From assembly GCF_014269395.1 (NCBI RefSeq), contig NZ_JACOGK010000018.1:1-60173 (forward strand): a stretch of DNA of 60,173 nucleotides, written 5' to 3'. This DNA is from Megasphaera hominis. GTDB lineage: Bacteria > Bacillota > Negativicutes > Veillonellales > Megasphaeraceae. The position numbers and the translations under genes were made by a program. Of the stretch, positions 26,875 through 34,793 are shown piece after piece (positions within the stretch are counted from its first letter, which is position 1; each line of letters opens with the position of its first letter). The notes beneath the pieces were generated by a model. That model was not told where the DNA came from and made no database searches. It worked only from the letters and a program-made list of their open reading frames with translations.

Positions 26875-27723
26875 CTACTGAATTTTCAACTTTTCGTCGA
26901 CTGTAATGCGTTTGGCTTTACGGCTGCCATAGTGATAGACGAAATAAAGTTTGTCTATTTGTGTCCAGCCATATTCTGTTTCAATGCGGTTGCACGTAAT
27001 GAAATCACGCACGTATTTTTCGGATACATCGTCTTTAGATAGGGTATCCTTCAAGACGTCAGTCAGTTCTTCCGGACTGACGAGCTTATTACGCGGCAAG
27101 TACCGGATCACGAGAATATTGAGCTTTAAGAAGTGTAAGAGCGTCTTTTTATCGGCATTCATAAAGAGGCGGATTGCTTGTTCGTCCTTTTGGATGGCAA
27201 TGCATTGCGCTTCAAACGTAGGCTCTGCCACGTAACGCAGGGACATATAGTTAATAGCCGCCGCTTCTGCCTGGACACGCGGTGTTGGCTTCTTTATATA
27301 TTTAATGGCGTCGTACGTGTTACGGACTGCCAGGAGCTGCAGTTCTTCACTGGGGTTTTCGGCATACTGAATGGCCCAGCCTGACTGCGCCAGGGCGTCG
27401 CGGATCAGCCATTCCGGCGGTGTATCAATGTATGCCAAATTGGTCCAGCTTTTGCGTACAGCCCGTCTCAGGAATTCGTCTGATGGGTGGAGGATGAAGC
27501 GGATGGCTTTAGCTGTATTCTGCAAAGCTGTGAGCTGCATTTCCCGTGTAGGGTCCTTAATAAATTCTAGCACCAGACCATTCTCGCGTAAGGCTGCCAG
27601 CTTCATCTCTTCTGTTGGGTTAGGAATATGTTGCAGCGCGTAGGGATTAATTTTTATCATGCGCATATAGTCGTCAACCGTTTTCCCAGCAGGCGGTATG
27701 GTATGTACGTGTGTGTCATACAT
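26875..27723 (-). CDS. Protein with about nine tandem 22-residue helical repeats, function unknown
   Basis: 282 residues from ATG 27723 (GGAGG 10 bases upstream; the GTG at 27735 overlaps that site). From about residue 23 to 198 there are eight exact 22-residue units, with a ninth partial one. The common pattern is AIxYIxxPTxExQLxA, the middle of each unit being a short turn with Pro and the flanks two short helices. This suggests a curved solenoid for protein binding. It resembles DUF4116-like repeats but I cannot place the family. It opens the minus-strand run that continues into the MoxR and VWA genes. Confidence 0.7.
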   Translation of the reverse strand: MYDTHVHTIPPAGKTVDDYMRMIKINPYALQHIPNPTEEMKLAALRENGLVLEFIKDPTREMQLTALQNTAKAIRFILHPSDEFLRRAVRKSWTNLAYIDTPPEWLIRDALAQSGWAIQYAENPSEELQLLAVRNTYDAIKYIKKPTPRVQAEAAAINYMSLRYVAEPTFEAQCIAIQKDEQAIRLFMNADKKTLLHFLKLNILVIRYLPRNKLVSPEELTDVLKDTLSKDDVSEKYVRDFITCNRIETEYGWTQIDKLYFVYHYGSRKAKRITVDEKLKIQ

Positions 27724-28190
27724 GACCGGAAACACCTCCTTTACGATAAACGTTTTTCTATAGTTCCTATTTTACTTTTTTTGCGACTCTTTTACAACTA
27801 GAAAGCAACTAAAATCTTACGGTCTATTAGTAGAAAAATGATTTTTAGTAATTTATAATTATTTTACAATTTTAATTTTAAGAACTTTTTTTTAAGTTTA
27901 AAATTAAAATTATAAAGTGTAGAAAAGAAACGGTAACAGGTCTGTGGTCCTGGACGGGACAAGCAAAAACGTATGGCGTGATGGTGCCATAGCAGAAGAG
28001 AAATACCACTTGAAATTGCTGTTTAACAGCGTTACTATAGGTTCAGATAAAGAAATAAAAGCACTTGGAGGACAGGCCGGAAGCGTACGGCAGGGCCTCA
28101 GGCGGCTTCGTTCTTATCTGCATCATTTACATCGTTTATTTGTTTGCTTTTATAAAATACATTATTTTTTTAAGTAAGGGGGAAATACTC
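27724..28190 (+). other. AT-rich region and possible structured leader before a 24-codon gene
   Basis: No convincing gene over 460 bases. An AT-only hairpin (27868-27911) is followed by about 270 bases of more balanced composition with several local stems: GCTGTTTAACAGC, and GAAGC..GCTTC at about 28080-28110. It ends at AAGGGGGAAATACTC before ATG 28191. One frame (27944-28177, GTG start) is open, but it has no good ribosome site and no protein-like character. It reads more like an untranslated leader or small RNA of unknown class. Confidence 0.45.
27868..27911. repeat. 18-bp AT-only inverted repeat with T loop
   Basis: AATTTTAATTTTAA then GAACTT (27868-27887) pairs with AAGTTTAAAATTAAAATT (27894-27911), leaving a two-base bulge and a six-T loop. 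It lies between divergent transcription units. It could be an UP-element-like bent region, a nucleoid protein site or an extrusion-prone cruciform. Confidence 0.6.
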
Positions 28191-28265
28191 ATGGGGACGA
28201 ATGCAAAATTAGTAGTTGCTGTTGGCGCATTAATGTCTTTTAGCTTTATCGTCAACCTGCTTTAA
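28191..28265 (+). CDS. 24-residue hydrophobic micro-protein
   Basis: ATG 28191 with AAGGGGGAAATACTC directly upstream; reads MGTNAKLVVAVGALMSFSFI and ends NLL. One membrane helix with a short polar N-terminus. Followed after 5 bases by a 20-bp terminator hairpin, so it has gene architecture despite its size. Function unknown. Confidence 0.5.
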   Translation: MGTNAKLVVAVGALMSFSFIVNLL

Positions 28266-28270
28266 TCATA

Positions 28271-28314
28271 ACGACAGAAAACCTCTTGCCTTCGGGTGAG
28301 AGGTTTTCTGTCGT
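28271..28314 (+). terminator. 20-bp TTCG-loop hairpin after the micro-gene
   Basis: ACGACAGAAAACCTCTTGCC (28271-28290), loop TTCG, then the complementary arm 28295-28314 with two wobbles. The U-tract is short (TTT), so it may act as a terminator or an RNA-stabilising end. Confidence 0.7.
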
Positions 28315-28446
28315 TTAAGAAGCGGCTTCAAGCAGGGAGACTTGTTTTTCCTCCGCATCTTCCGTTGTCAGTCAATTTATGGTATCATAGTACTGTTAAA
28401 TACTTTTCTGCTCGAGGCAGAATGCGTCTATGCTGGAGGAATTCAT

Positions 28447-28656
28447 ATGATTCGCTTTTACGCCGTTTGTGTTATTGCAGCGTTTTGGTTTTTTGGCGCC
28501 GGCTATTTCTGGGTTCAGTATCATGATATATCCACGTCGGCTTTATATGTTGTTGCAGGCTTGATTGTCACGGCTATTGCCGTCTATGCAAAACGCCAAA
28601 TCAATCAGGGCCAGGAGGCAGAAAAAGCACCGGGAGGAAAGAAAAGCAGAGCGTAA
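28447..28656 (+). CDS. 69-residue membrane protein with two helices
   Basis: ATG 28447 after GGAGGAATTCAT. Helices at about 2-23 and 31-50, then a charged Lys-rich tail. Family not recognised. Single-gene unit between two terminators. Confidence 0.6.
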   Translation: MIRFYAVCVIAAFWFFGAGYFWVQYHDISTSALYVVAGLIVTAIAVYAKRQINQGQEAEKAPGGKKSRA

Positions 28657-28667
28657 CAGAGGGTATA

Positions 28668-28705
28668 AGCGGGGGATCTGATACTATCAGCCCCTGCTTT
28701 TTTTT
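28668..28705 (+). terminator. Intrinsic terminator after the 69-residue gene
   Basis: AGCGGGGG pairs with CCCCTGCT, with inner stem CTGAT-ACT-ATCAG, followed by eight T. Confidence 0.85.
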
Positions 28706-28875
28706 GTGCATTTTTGTGTATAATAGAAGGAGAAGGTACAGGTTCCGGGTGCAGAAAAATTGTTGTAAAACTGTAACCGTATCGTCATGGTAATGATCCG
28801 GAAATTTTGTTACAATATGACATTATACTATGCAAACAGGAATAGTATGTGCCGGTAAGAAGAAGGTGTACTGAT

Positions 28876-29493
28876 ATGAGTAATGATATATACGGTAAAT
28901 ACAGCGCCTATTTACCACAAATCATGAATCACATGGCGGCTGAAATCCGTGCCTATAGTGAAAAAGAAAAAGCAAGAAGCGGCTCTATGATTTATGAGCA
29001 TCTGCTCTTTCGTATCAAGGCCGACCAGAGTATGCGCAGTAAGTGCGACAAACGAAATTTGCCCCAGACGCCACGTTCGGCCCTGTATGATCTTCATGAT
29101 GCCATTGGCTTTCGCATTGTCTGCCGTTTTATCGATGATATTTATACGAACATCGAGTATATACGGAAGTTGCCGGCTTGCCGCGTCGTAGAAGAGAAGG
29201 ATTACGTCCGCCATGCCAAGCCTAATGGCTATCGCAGTTATCATATGATCCTGGCAGTCACGGTGCCCTATGAAGATGTGCTGGGGCAGCTGCCGGGAAC
29301 GTATTTCGTAGAAATCCAGCTGCGCACGCTGGCCATGGATTCCTGGGCCAGTCTCGAACATGAAATGAAATACAAGAAAAACATTAAAAATCCGGAAATG
29401 ATCAGCCGTGAATTGAAGCGCTGTGCCGACGAACTGGCATCGTGTGATTTGTCCATGCAGACCATTCGCAATTTGATCAAGGAGGAAGAATAA
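28876..29493 (+). CDS. Small alarmone (p)ppGpp synthetase, RelA/SpoT domain (RelQ/YjbM-like)
   Basis: 205 residues from ATG 28876 (GAAGGTG upstream). Only the synthetase domain is present: RIKADQSMRSKCDKRN, DAIGFRIVCRF, the GTP-binding loop HAKPNGYRSYHMIL (G-loop RSYH), and VEIQLRTLAMDSWASLEHEMKYK. No HD hydrolase, TGS or ACT domain, so it is a stand-alone small synthetase. One base separates its stop from the response regulator start, showing cotranscription. Confidence 0.9.
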   Translation: MSNDIYGKYSAYLPQIMNHMAAEIRAYSEKEKARSGSMIYEHLLFRIKADQSMRSKCDKRNLPQTPRSALYDLHDAIGFRIVCRFIDDIYTNIEYIRKLPACRVVEEKDYVRHAKPNGYRSYHMILAVTVPYEDVLGQLPGTYFVEIQLRTLAMDSWASLEHEMKYKKNIKNPEMISRELKRCADELASCDLSMQTIRNLIKEEE

Positions 29494-29494
29494 G

Positions 29495-30160
29495 ATGAGA
29501 CTGTTACTTGCTGAAGATGAACGGGACATGTCGGCGGCTCTGGTTGCCATTTTAACTCATTCCGGCTATGACGTAGATCCCGTCTACGACGGCGAAGCAG
29601 CTGTCGAAATGGCGGCGCATAATACGTATGACTGTATGATTTTCGATATTATGATGCCCAAATTGGACGGCGTCCAGGCGTTGCAGCAAATCAGGGAAAG
29701 CGGTGACGTAACGCCGGTAATCATGCTGACGGCCAAGGCAGAAGTGTCTGACCGCATCACGGGCCTCGATGCCGGTGCCGATGATTATCTTACCAAACCT
29801 TTTGCTATGGCCGAACTCCTGGCCCGCATCCGTGCTATGACCCGCCGCTCTACGTCATTTACACCACAAAAGCTACAGAGTGGTTCTGTCGCTCTCAACA
29901 TAGAAGAACAGGAATTGCGCTGTACGAATTCCGTGCGCCTGTCTGCTAAGGAAACGAAACTCATGCAGCTCTTTATGCTCAATGAAGAAAAAGAATTTAC
30001 GACCGAAGAAATTCTCAGCCGCATTTGGCAGGAAGAGGAAGAAGACGGTAAAATCGTCTGGATTTACGTATCCTATTTGCGGGAAAAGCTGCTGGCCATT
30101 GATGCCGATATTTCGATTGATGGCGAGGAAGGTGGTACGTTCCGTCTGGTAAGGAGGTAA
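29495..30160 (+). CDS. OmpR/PhoB-family response regulator
   Basis: 221 residues. Receiver domain with acidic pocket (LLLAEDERD), phospho-acceptor D51 in MIFDIMMPK, T in MLTAKAE and K in LTKPF; C-terminal winged helix (about 125-221). Acts with the histidine kinase that follows. The start codon lies immediately after the alarmone synthetase stop. Confidence 0.94.
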   Translation: MRLLLAEDERDMSAALVAILTHSGYDVDPVYDGEAAVEMAAHNTYDCMIFDIMMPKLDGVQALQQIRESGDVTPVIMLTAKAEVSDRITGLDAGADDYLTKPFAMAELLARIRAMTRRSTSFTPQKLQSGSVALNIEEQELRCTNSVRLSAKETKLMQLFMLNEEKEFTTEEILSRIWQEEEEDGKIVWIYVSYLREKLLAIDADISIDGEEGGTFRLVRR

Positions 30161-30164
30161 GGCC

Positions 30165-31448
30165 ATGAATATGATTAGCAAGCTGCATCGCAAATTTATC
30201 CTGGCCGGTACGCTGGCGGTCATTTTGATCGTCGTCGGTGCCCTGGCACTCCTCAATGCCACTGTTTATATACACGAAACGTCAGAAATCGAAGGTATTA
30301 TTACGGCGATTGCCGATAATGGCGGTACCTTGCCGGACAGCCGTAAAATTCAGCGGGATGCTGACGATTGGTCCGCTGTCAATAAAATACTCAACGGCGA
30401 TGACTGGATTACCAGTACACCTGATTTTTTATATCAGGTACGCTATTTTTCTGTTCTCTGGGGACCCCAGCGCGACGTAGAAAAAGTAGATATCAGCCAT
30501 ACCGCCGCTTTTACCATAGCCGAAGCCGTAGCCTATGCCGATAAGACAGCAGCGCTCAGTTCTGCATCGGGCTTTTTAAATAAGGACAAGGCCATTTATG
30601 CCTATTTGCGCAAGGACCTGCCCGACGGCTCGCGTCTTCTGATTGTACTGGACTGTACAAAAAATATTCTATCCATTAATCATATGCTGCGCTATTCCTT
30701 TTGGTTTGGCCTGATTGTCATCATCTTATATGTGCTCATCGTAGCAGCCTTGTCGAGTGTCGCTATGCGGCCCTTTGTGCGCAATATGGAAAACCAGAAA
30801 CGGTTTATTACCAATGCCGGTCATGAATTAAAAACACCTATTGCAATCATATCGGCTAATACGGAAGCTATTGAAATGCTGAACGGCAAGAGCCAGTGGA
30901 CGGATAATATTTTAAAGCAAGTGCGGCGGCAGTCACAGCTTATTAATGACCTGATCATGCTCTCTAAAATGGGGGAACGCTCTCTGGCCGATATCACCCT
31001 GGTCGATTTAGACGTGTCCCAGCAGGTGCAGACGGCCGTCCAGGCCTTTGACGCCCTGGCCAAGGATCAGGAAAAAACACTGACTGCCAAAATACGCCCG
31101 GGAATTCACGTGACTGCCGATCAGAAATGTCTCTATGAAATTGTCAGTATCCTTTTGGATAATGCCGTCAAGTACTGTGATGACCAGGGTACCGTACAGG
31201 TGACGCTGAGCGGGAAAAAACTGGGTAAAGGTGCCGTCCTTACTGTTTCCAACCAATATGCTGCCGGCAAGGATGTAGACTACACCCGTTTCTTTGAACG
31301 CTTTTATCGTGGTGATGAGTCCCACAATAGTGATCAGGCCGGCTATGGTATCGGCCTTTCTATGGCAGAAGAACTGGTCCAGCTCCTAAAAGGATCGATC
31401 AGCGTGGCCTATAAAAATGGAATTATCACGTTCACGGTCACATTGTAA
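30165..31448 (+). CDS. Sensor histidine kinase
   Basis: 427 residues: TM1 about 11-32, extracytoplasmic sensor about 35-175, TM2 about 178-199, H-box NAGHELKTPIAII with H220, N-box ILLDNAVKYC, and a G-box region SDQAGYGIGLSMAEEL. There is no clear HAMP domain. RBS GGAGG overlaps the end of the regulator gene. The sensor domain gives no hint of ligand. Confidence 0.93.
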   Translation: MNMISKLHRKFILAGTLAVILIVVGALALLNATVYIHETSEIEGIITAIADNGGTLPDSRKIQRDADDWSAVNKILNGDDWITSTPDFLYQVRYFSVLWGPQRDVEKVDISHTAAFTIAEAVAYADKTAALSSASGFLNKDKAIYAYLRKDLPDGSRLLIVLDCTKNILSINHMLRYSFWFGLIVIILYVLIVAALSSVAMRPFVRNMENQKRFITNAGHELKTPIAIISANTEAIEMLNGKSQWTDNILKQVRRQSQLINDLIMLSKMGERSLADITLVDLDVSQQVQTAVQAFDALAKDQEKTLTAKIRPGIHVTADQKCLYEIVSILLDNAVKYCDDQGTVQVTLSGKKLGKGAVLTVSNQYAAGKDVDYTRFFERFYRGDESHNSDQAGYGIGLSMAEELVQLLKGSISVAYKNGIITFTVTL

Positions 31449-31935
31449 AAATAAATAAATTATAACATAAAAAATAAATATCAGACTAATTCCGTCTATA
31501 ATTGTAAAATTTCTGTAAGGTTCCGCAGATATACTGTAATGATTATTCATTGTATCAAAAAAACAAAGAGAAAATATGGATTAATATAGCATATTTCCTG
31601 CTTTTAGTGCTGAATAAAAAATATAAAATATAGTATATTCTTATTAGCTAAAAGTATCAATAATTTATATTATATTAATCAGAAAAAATATTTATAAATC
31701 AAACCTTATATGATATAATAAATTAAACAGATGAATTGCCAAACCTGTTCATGGCATGCGTTTCTGTTTTTATTACCCGGCACTGTCAGTGCTCTCTGAC
31801 ATGCCGCATATACACGCATCATTGTGGGACCTATGGATGAGACCGCTATTTTTTGGGGAAGGAAAGATAACGGATTGAACCATACGAGAGCGGTATATGA
31901 TAAGGGAAAATTCTATACCTACAGGAGGGGTAACT
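31449..31935. other. AT-rich 490-base gap before the LysR fragment
   Basis: No gene seen. The first 300 bases are extremely AT-rich. Near 31498-31525 TGTAA occurs twice, 11 bases apart, which would suit an OmpR-type regulator site. An imperfect stem AAACAG..CTGTTT with inner TTGCC..GGCA lies near 31726-31770. The composition differs from flanking genes and may mark an old insertion or deletion scar. Confidence 0.5.
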
Positions 31936-32247
31936 ATGCTTTACAGACAGATGAAATACTATGTGACAGTTGTGGATCAACACAGTTTTACCAAAGCATC
32001 TTATGAGTGTAATATTTCTCAATCTGCAATTTCCCAGCAAATACAGGCACTTGAACGTTGCCTGGGAGTTGCCTTGATCGTCCGTAAAAACCGGACCTTT
32101 GTATTAACGCCAGCAGGTAAATATTTCTACAATCATAGCAAAGTCATTTTGAAAAGCATTTCTAAGATGTGCAAAGAAACAACTCGTATTGCAAATGAAC
32201 AGGAAATGATGGCCGAAGAAGACATGTGTAAAGCTAATATTGGCTGA
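31936..32247 (+). pseudogene. LysR-type regulator reduced to its DNA-binding domain
   Basis: 103 residues from ATG 31936 (AGGAGGGG upstream). The winged-helix half is intact (YYVTVVDQHSFTKASYECNI, then SQSAISQQIQALE and RKNRTFVLTPAGKYF) and continues through the linker helix. It stops at KANIG, where the first strand of the effector domain should begin. About 190 residues of a normal LysR protein are missing. The good ribosome site and a terminator just after the stop suggest it may still be expressed as a DNA-binding-only protein rather than being dead. Confidence 0.7.
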
Positions 32248-32269
32248 TCATACGGCGATTCGGAATCGG

Positions 32270-33421
32270 TTAAAGGGCCTTCCATAATTGGGAGGCTCTT
32301 TTTCGTACGTCCCGGTCCGTAGTCATAATTTCGTCCAGACTGGGAGAACTGATGCTTTGGTGTTCTTCTATGATGCGGGCTAGGAGAACGGGAATATCGC
32401 TATAGCCGATGATTCCTTGCAAAAAGGCCTGGACGCAGGCTTCATTGCCGGCGTTAAAGGCGCACGGGTAGGTACCGCCTGCTTTACCGCAGTCAATGGC
32501 GAGTTTCAGGGCCGGAAAGGCTTCTGTATCGGGAGCCTCAAAGGTCAGCGCACGGGCCTGTACCAAATCGAGCTGGCCAAACGAGCAGTGGTAACGTTGT
32601 GGCCAGGACAAAGCGTATTGAATGGGCAGGCGCATGTCAGGCAGGCCTAATTGGGCTATGACGGCACCGTCACAGAAGGCTACCAGAGAATGGACGATGC
32701 TCTGGGGATGAATGACGACTTCGATCTGTTCATAGGGCATGTCGAAGAGCCAGTGGGCCTCCATGACTTCCAGGCCTTTATTGGCCAGCGTAGCGCTGTC
32801 GATGGTTACCTTAGGCCCCATGTTCCAGTTCGGGTGTTTCAGACACTGCTCGCGTGTTACGTGACGTAGTTGTTCCTTCGTGTAGCCGCGAAAGGGTCCG
32901 CCTGATGCAGTGAGAATCAGTTTGCTCACTTCACTGTGGCTGCCGCCGCGCAAGGACTGGAAAATGGCACTGTGCTCGCTGTCTACAGGGAGAATGTGTA
33001 CGCCCTTGTCTGTAGCGGCTTCCATGATCAGGTGGCCGGCAGCAACGAGTGTTTCTTTATTGGCCAGGGCGATGTCTTTACCGGCCTGGATCGCGGCCAG
33101 AACGGGCTGCAGGCCTGCATAGCCGACGATGGCGCCGAGGACGGTATCGACAGGGCCATACGTAGCGGCTGCTATGAGGCCTTCTTCGCCACTCAATATG
33201 TCACAGGCTGTTCCCAGTTGCTGCTGCAGCTTATGGGCTGCCTCTTTATCCGTCAGGACGGCAAAATCCGGCTGAAAACGACGTATTTGTTGGGCCATGA
33301 GCTCTGCATTGTGCCGTGCGGCAAGAACGCGTACGTGCAGGGTATCCGGATTGGTTGCGATGACTTCTAAGGCTTGCGTACCGATGGAACCGGTACTGCC
33401 TAAAATAGTTATTTCTTTCAT
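32270..33421 (-). CDS. dxr: 1-deoxy-D-xylulose-5-phosphate reductoisomerase
   Basis: 383 residues: NADPH loop ILGSTGSIGTQALEV, ALANKETLVAAG, PVDSEHSAIFQSL with the metal-binding acids, LTASGGPFRGYTKEQL, HPNWNMGPKVTIDSATLANKG-type segment, and AFNAGNEACV. Commits deoxyxylulose phosphate to isoprenoid synthesis. It stands alone and convergent to the LysR fragment. The ispA gene is about 23 kb away in the window and dxs is not seen. Confidence 0.96.
   Translation of the reverse strand: MKEITILGSTGSIGTQALEVIATNPDTLHVRVLAARHNAELMAQQIRRFQPDFAVLTDKEAAHKLQQQLGTACDILSGEEGLIAAATYGPVDTVLGAIVGYAGLQPVLAAIQAGKDIALANKETLVAAGHLIMEAATDKGVHILPVDSEHSAIFQSLRGGSHSEVSKLILTASGGPFRGYTKEQLRHVTREQCLKHPNWNMGPKVTIDSATLANKGLEVMEAHWLFDMPYEQIEVVIHPQSIVHSLVAFCDGAVIAQLGLPDMRLPIQYALSWPQRYHCSFGQLDLVQARALTFEAPDTEAFPALKLAIDCGKAGGTYPCAFNAGNEACVQAFLQGIIGYSDIPVLLARIIEEHQSISSPSLDEIMTTDRDVRKRASQLWKAL
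32275..32303 (+). terminator. Terminator of the LysR fragment, lying inside the dxr 3' end
   Basis: GGGCCTTCC (32275-32283) pairs with GGGAGGCTC (32290-32298) with two wobbles, then five T. On the other strand these bases encode the last residues of Dxr. Confidence 0.65.
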
Positions 33422-33506
33422 GGGGAATCTCCTTTTTTATTTTCTTTTATCATGAAAAACAGGTATACTAATAGCGTATGATTTGAGAAGTAAGAGGGGG
33501 GATTTT

Positions 33507-34715
33507 GTGAACTGGAAACTGGTGCTTGGTATACTGGTTTGTAATATCGTCTTTATGTCTTTTAGTTACACCATGCTTATTCCATTTTTACCGCTTTATT
33601 TGACCGATGAATTAGGTGTCAGTGCTGCTGATGTGCACGTCTGGTCCGGCCTGGTCTTTTCGGCGACCTTCGTCGTCAGTACGATTATGGCACCGGTTTG
33701 GGGAAAACTGGCCGACTCGCGGGGCAAGCGGCCCATGGCCATCCGCTCGTGTCTCTTTTTGTCCCTCAGTTATTTTTGTGGCGGTCTCGTCACGTCACCG
33801 GAACAGCTCGTACTCATGCGTCTTCTCCAGGGCTTTGCCTATGGGTTATGGCCTATGGATTTGGCCATTATGACCTTGTACGCACCGAAGGAAAAGCTTG
33901 GCTTTTGTCTGGGCACCATGCAGGGCGTCATGACTGCCGGCAGCGTAGTAGGCCCTCTCATCGGGGGTACACTGGCTGAGCTCTTCGGCATGCGCTATTC
34001 CTTTTTTATTGCAGCAGGACTTCTGTTTTTAAATGGACTCATGTTCATTTTCTTTATCAAAGAACCGCCGGATCCGGATAGAGGCACGGTACATCAGACA
34101 GACAGCGGCGGGATTCTTTCCCAATTCACGGTTTTACGGGTACCGCTCATTCGCAATATGCTCTTATGCGGCGCTTTAATTCAGATGGTCATATTTATTT
34201 TGCAGCCTATCCTTTCTACGTATATTACATCATTAGCAGGGGATTTGCCAAATCTGACCTTCGTTACGGGCCTGATCTTTTCTCTGGCCGGTATTTCCGG
34301 CGCCTTTGCAGCTCCCGTTTGGGGACGCATTGGCCAGCGGAGAGGATTTATCCGTACCCTTATGTGGTCTTTAGTTTTGACGGGCTGCTGGATGATGGTA
34401 CAAGGCCTGCCGTGTACGCTGACGCTGTTTGCAGCGACGCAGTTTATAAGCGGCCTTTTCTTTTCCGGTATCAATCCGTCCCTCAACGCCATTATGGCCC
34501 AGCATACGCCGTCTAACTTTAAAGGACGGATTTATGGGCTCCTTTTTACGGCCCAACAGCTCGGCTCCATTGCCGGTCCGCTCTTAGGCGGTATAGTAGC
34601 GACGTGGTGGGGCATGCGTTCCGTATTCTTTGTAGCGGCTGCGTTTTTACTAAGTGCCAGCGTCATGCTGTATCGCACCTATCACAACCGGGAACCTAAA
34701 CCGGTATCGTTTTAA
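33507..34715 (+). CDS. Major facilitator superfamily exporter
   Basis: 402 residues from GTG 33507, chosen because GAGGGGGG lies 8 bases upstream. Twelve helices; motif A between TM2 and TM3 is GKLADSRGKRPMAI, repeated as GRIGQRRGFIRTL in the second half. The layout fits a drug:proton antiporter (DHA1 type); substrate unknown. Divergent from dxr. Confidence 0.85.
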   Translation: MNWKLVLGILVCNIVFMSFSYTMLIPFLPLYLTDELGVSAADVHVWSGLVFSATFVVSTIMAPVWGKLADSRGKRPMAIRSCLFLSLSYFCGGLVTSPEQLVLMRLLQGFAYGLWPMDLAIMTLYAPKEKLGFCLGTMQGVMTAGSVVGPLIGGTLAELFGMRYSFFIAAGLLFLNGLMFIFFIKEPPDPDRGTVHQTDSGGILSQFTVLRVPLIRNMLLCGALIQMVIFILQPILSTYITSLAGDLPNLTFVTGLIFSLAGISGAFAAPVWGRIGQRRGFIRTLMWSLVLTGCWMMVQGLPCTLTLFAATQFISGLFFSGINPSLNAIMAQHTPSNFKGRIYGLLFTAQQLGSIAGPLLGGIVATWWGMRSVFFVAAAFLLSASVMLYRTYHNREPKPVSF

Positions 34716-34726
34716 ACGGAAAATCA

Positions 34727-34775
34727 AAATCCCGTCCCAGACAGTGAGGTGAACTGTTCGGGACGGGATTTTTAT
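34727..34775. terminator. Bidirectional terminator between the exporter and aldehyde dehydrogenase genes
   Basis: AAATCCCGTCCC pairs with GGGACGGGATTT, with an inner ACAGT/ACTGT stem, and T/A runs on both sides. Confidence 0.88.
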
Positions 34776-34793
34776 AAGGAAGAGAGAGTGGTG

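Noticed and set aside
26875..27723. CRISPR or DNA repeats
   Set aside because: Periodicity is at protein level (66 bases per unit) with diverged DNA, so not a CRISPR array or DNA satellite.
27944..28177. 77-codon GTG frame in the leader before the 24-codon gene
   Set aside because: No good ribosome site, mixed composition and a basic, low-information product. A non-coding leader fits better, though not proven.
28065..28265. Longer form of the 24-residue protein starting at a TTG
   Set aside because: The TTG overlaps a GGAGG-like sequence instead of following one, while ATG 28191 has a well-spaced ribosome site. The hydrophobic upstream segment keeps some doubt.
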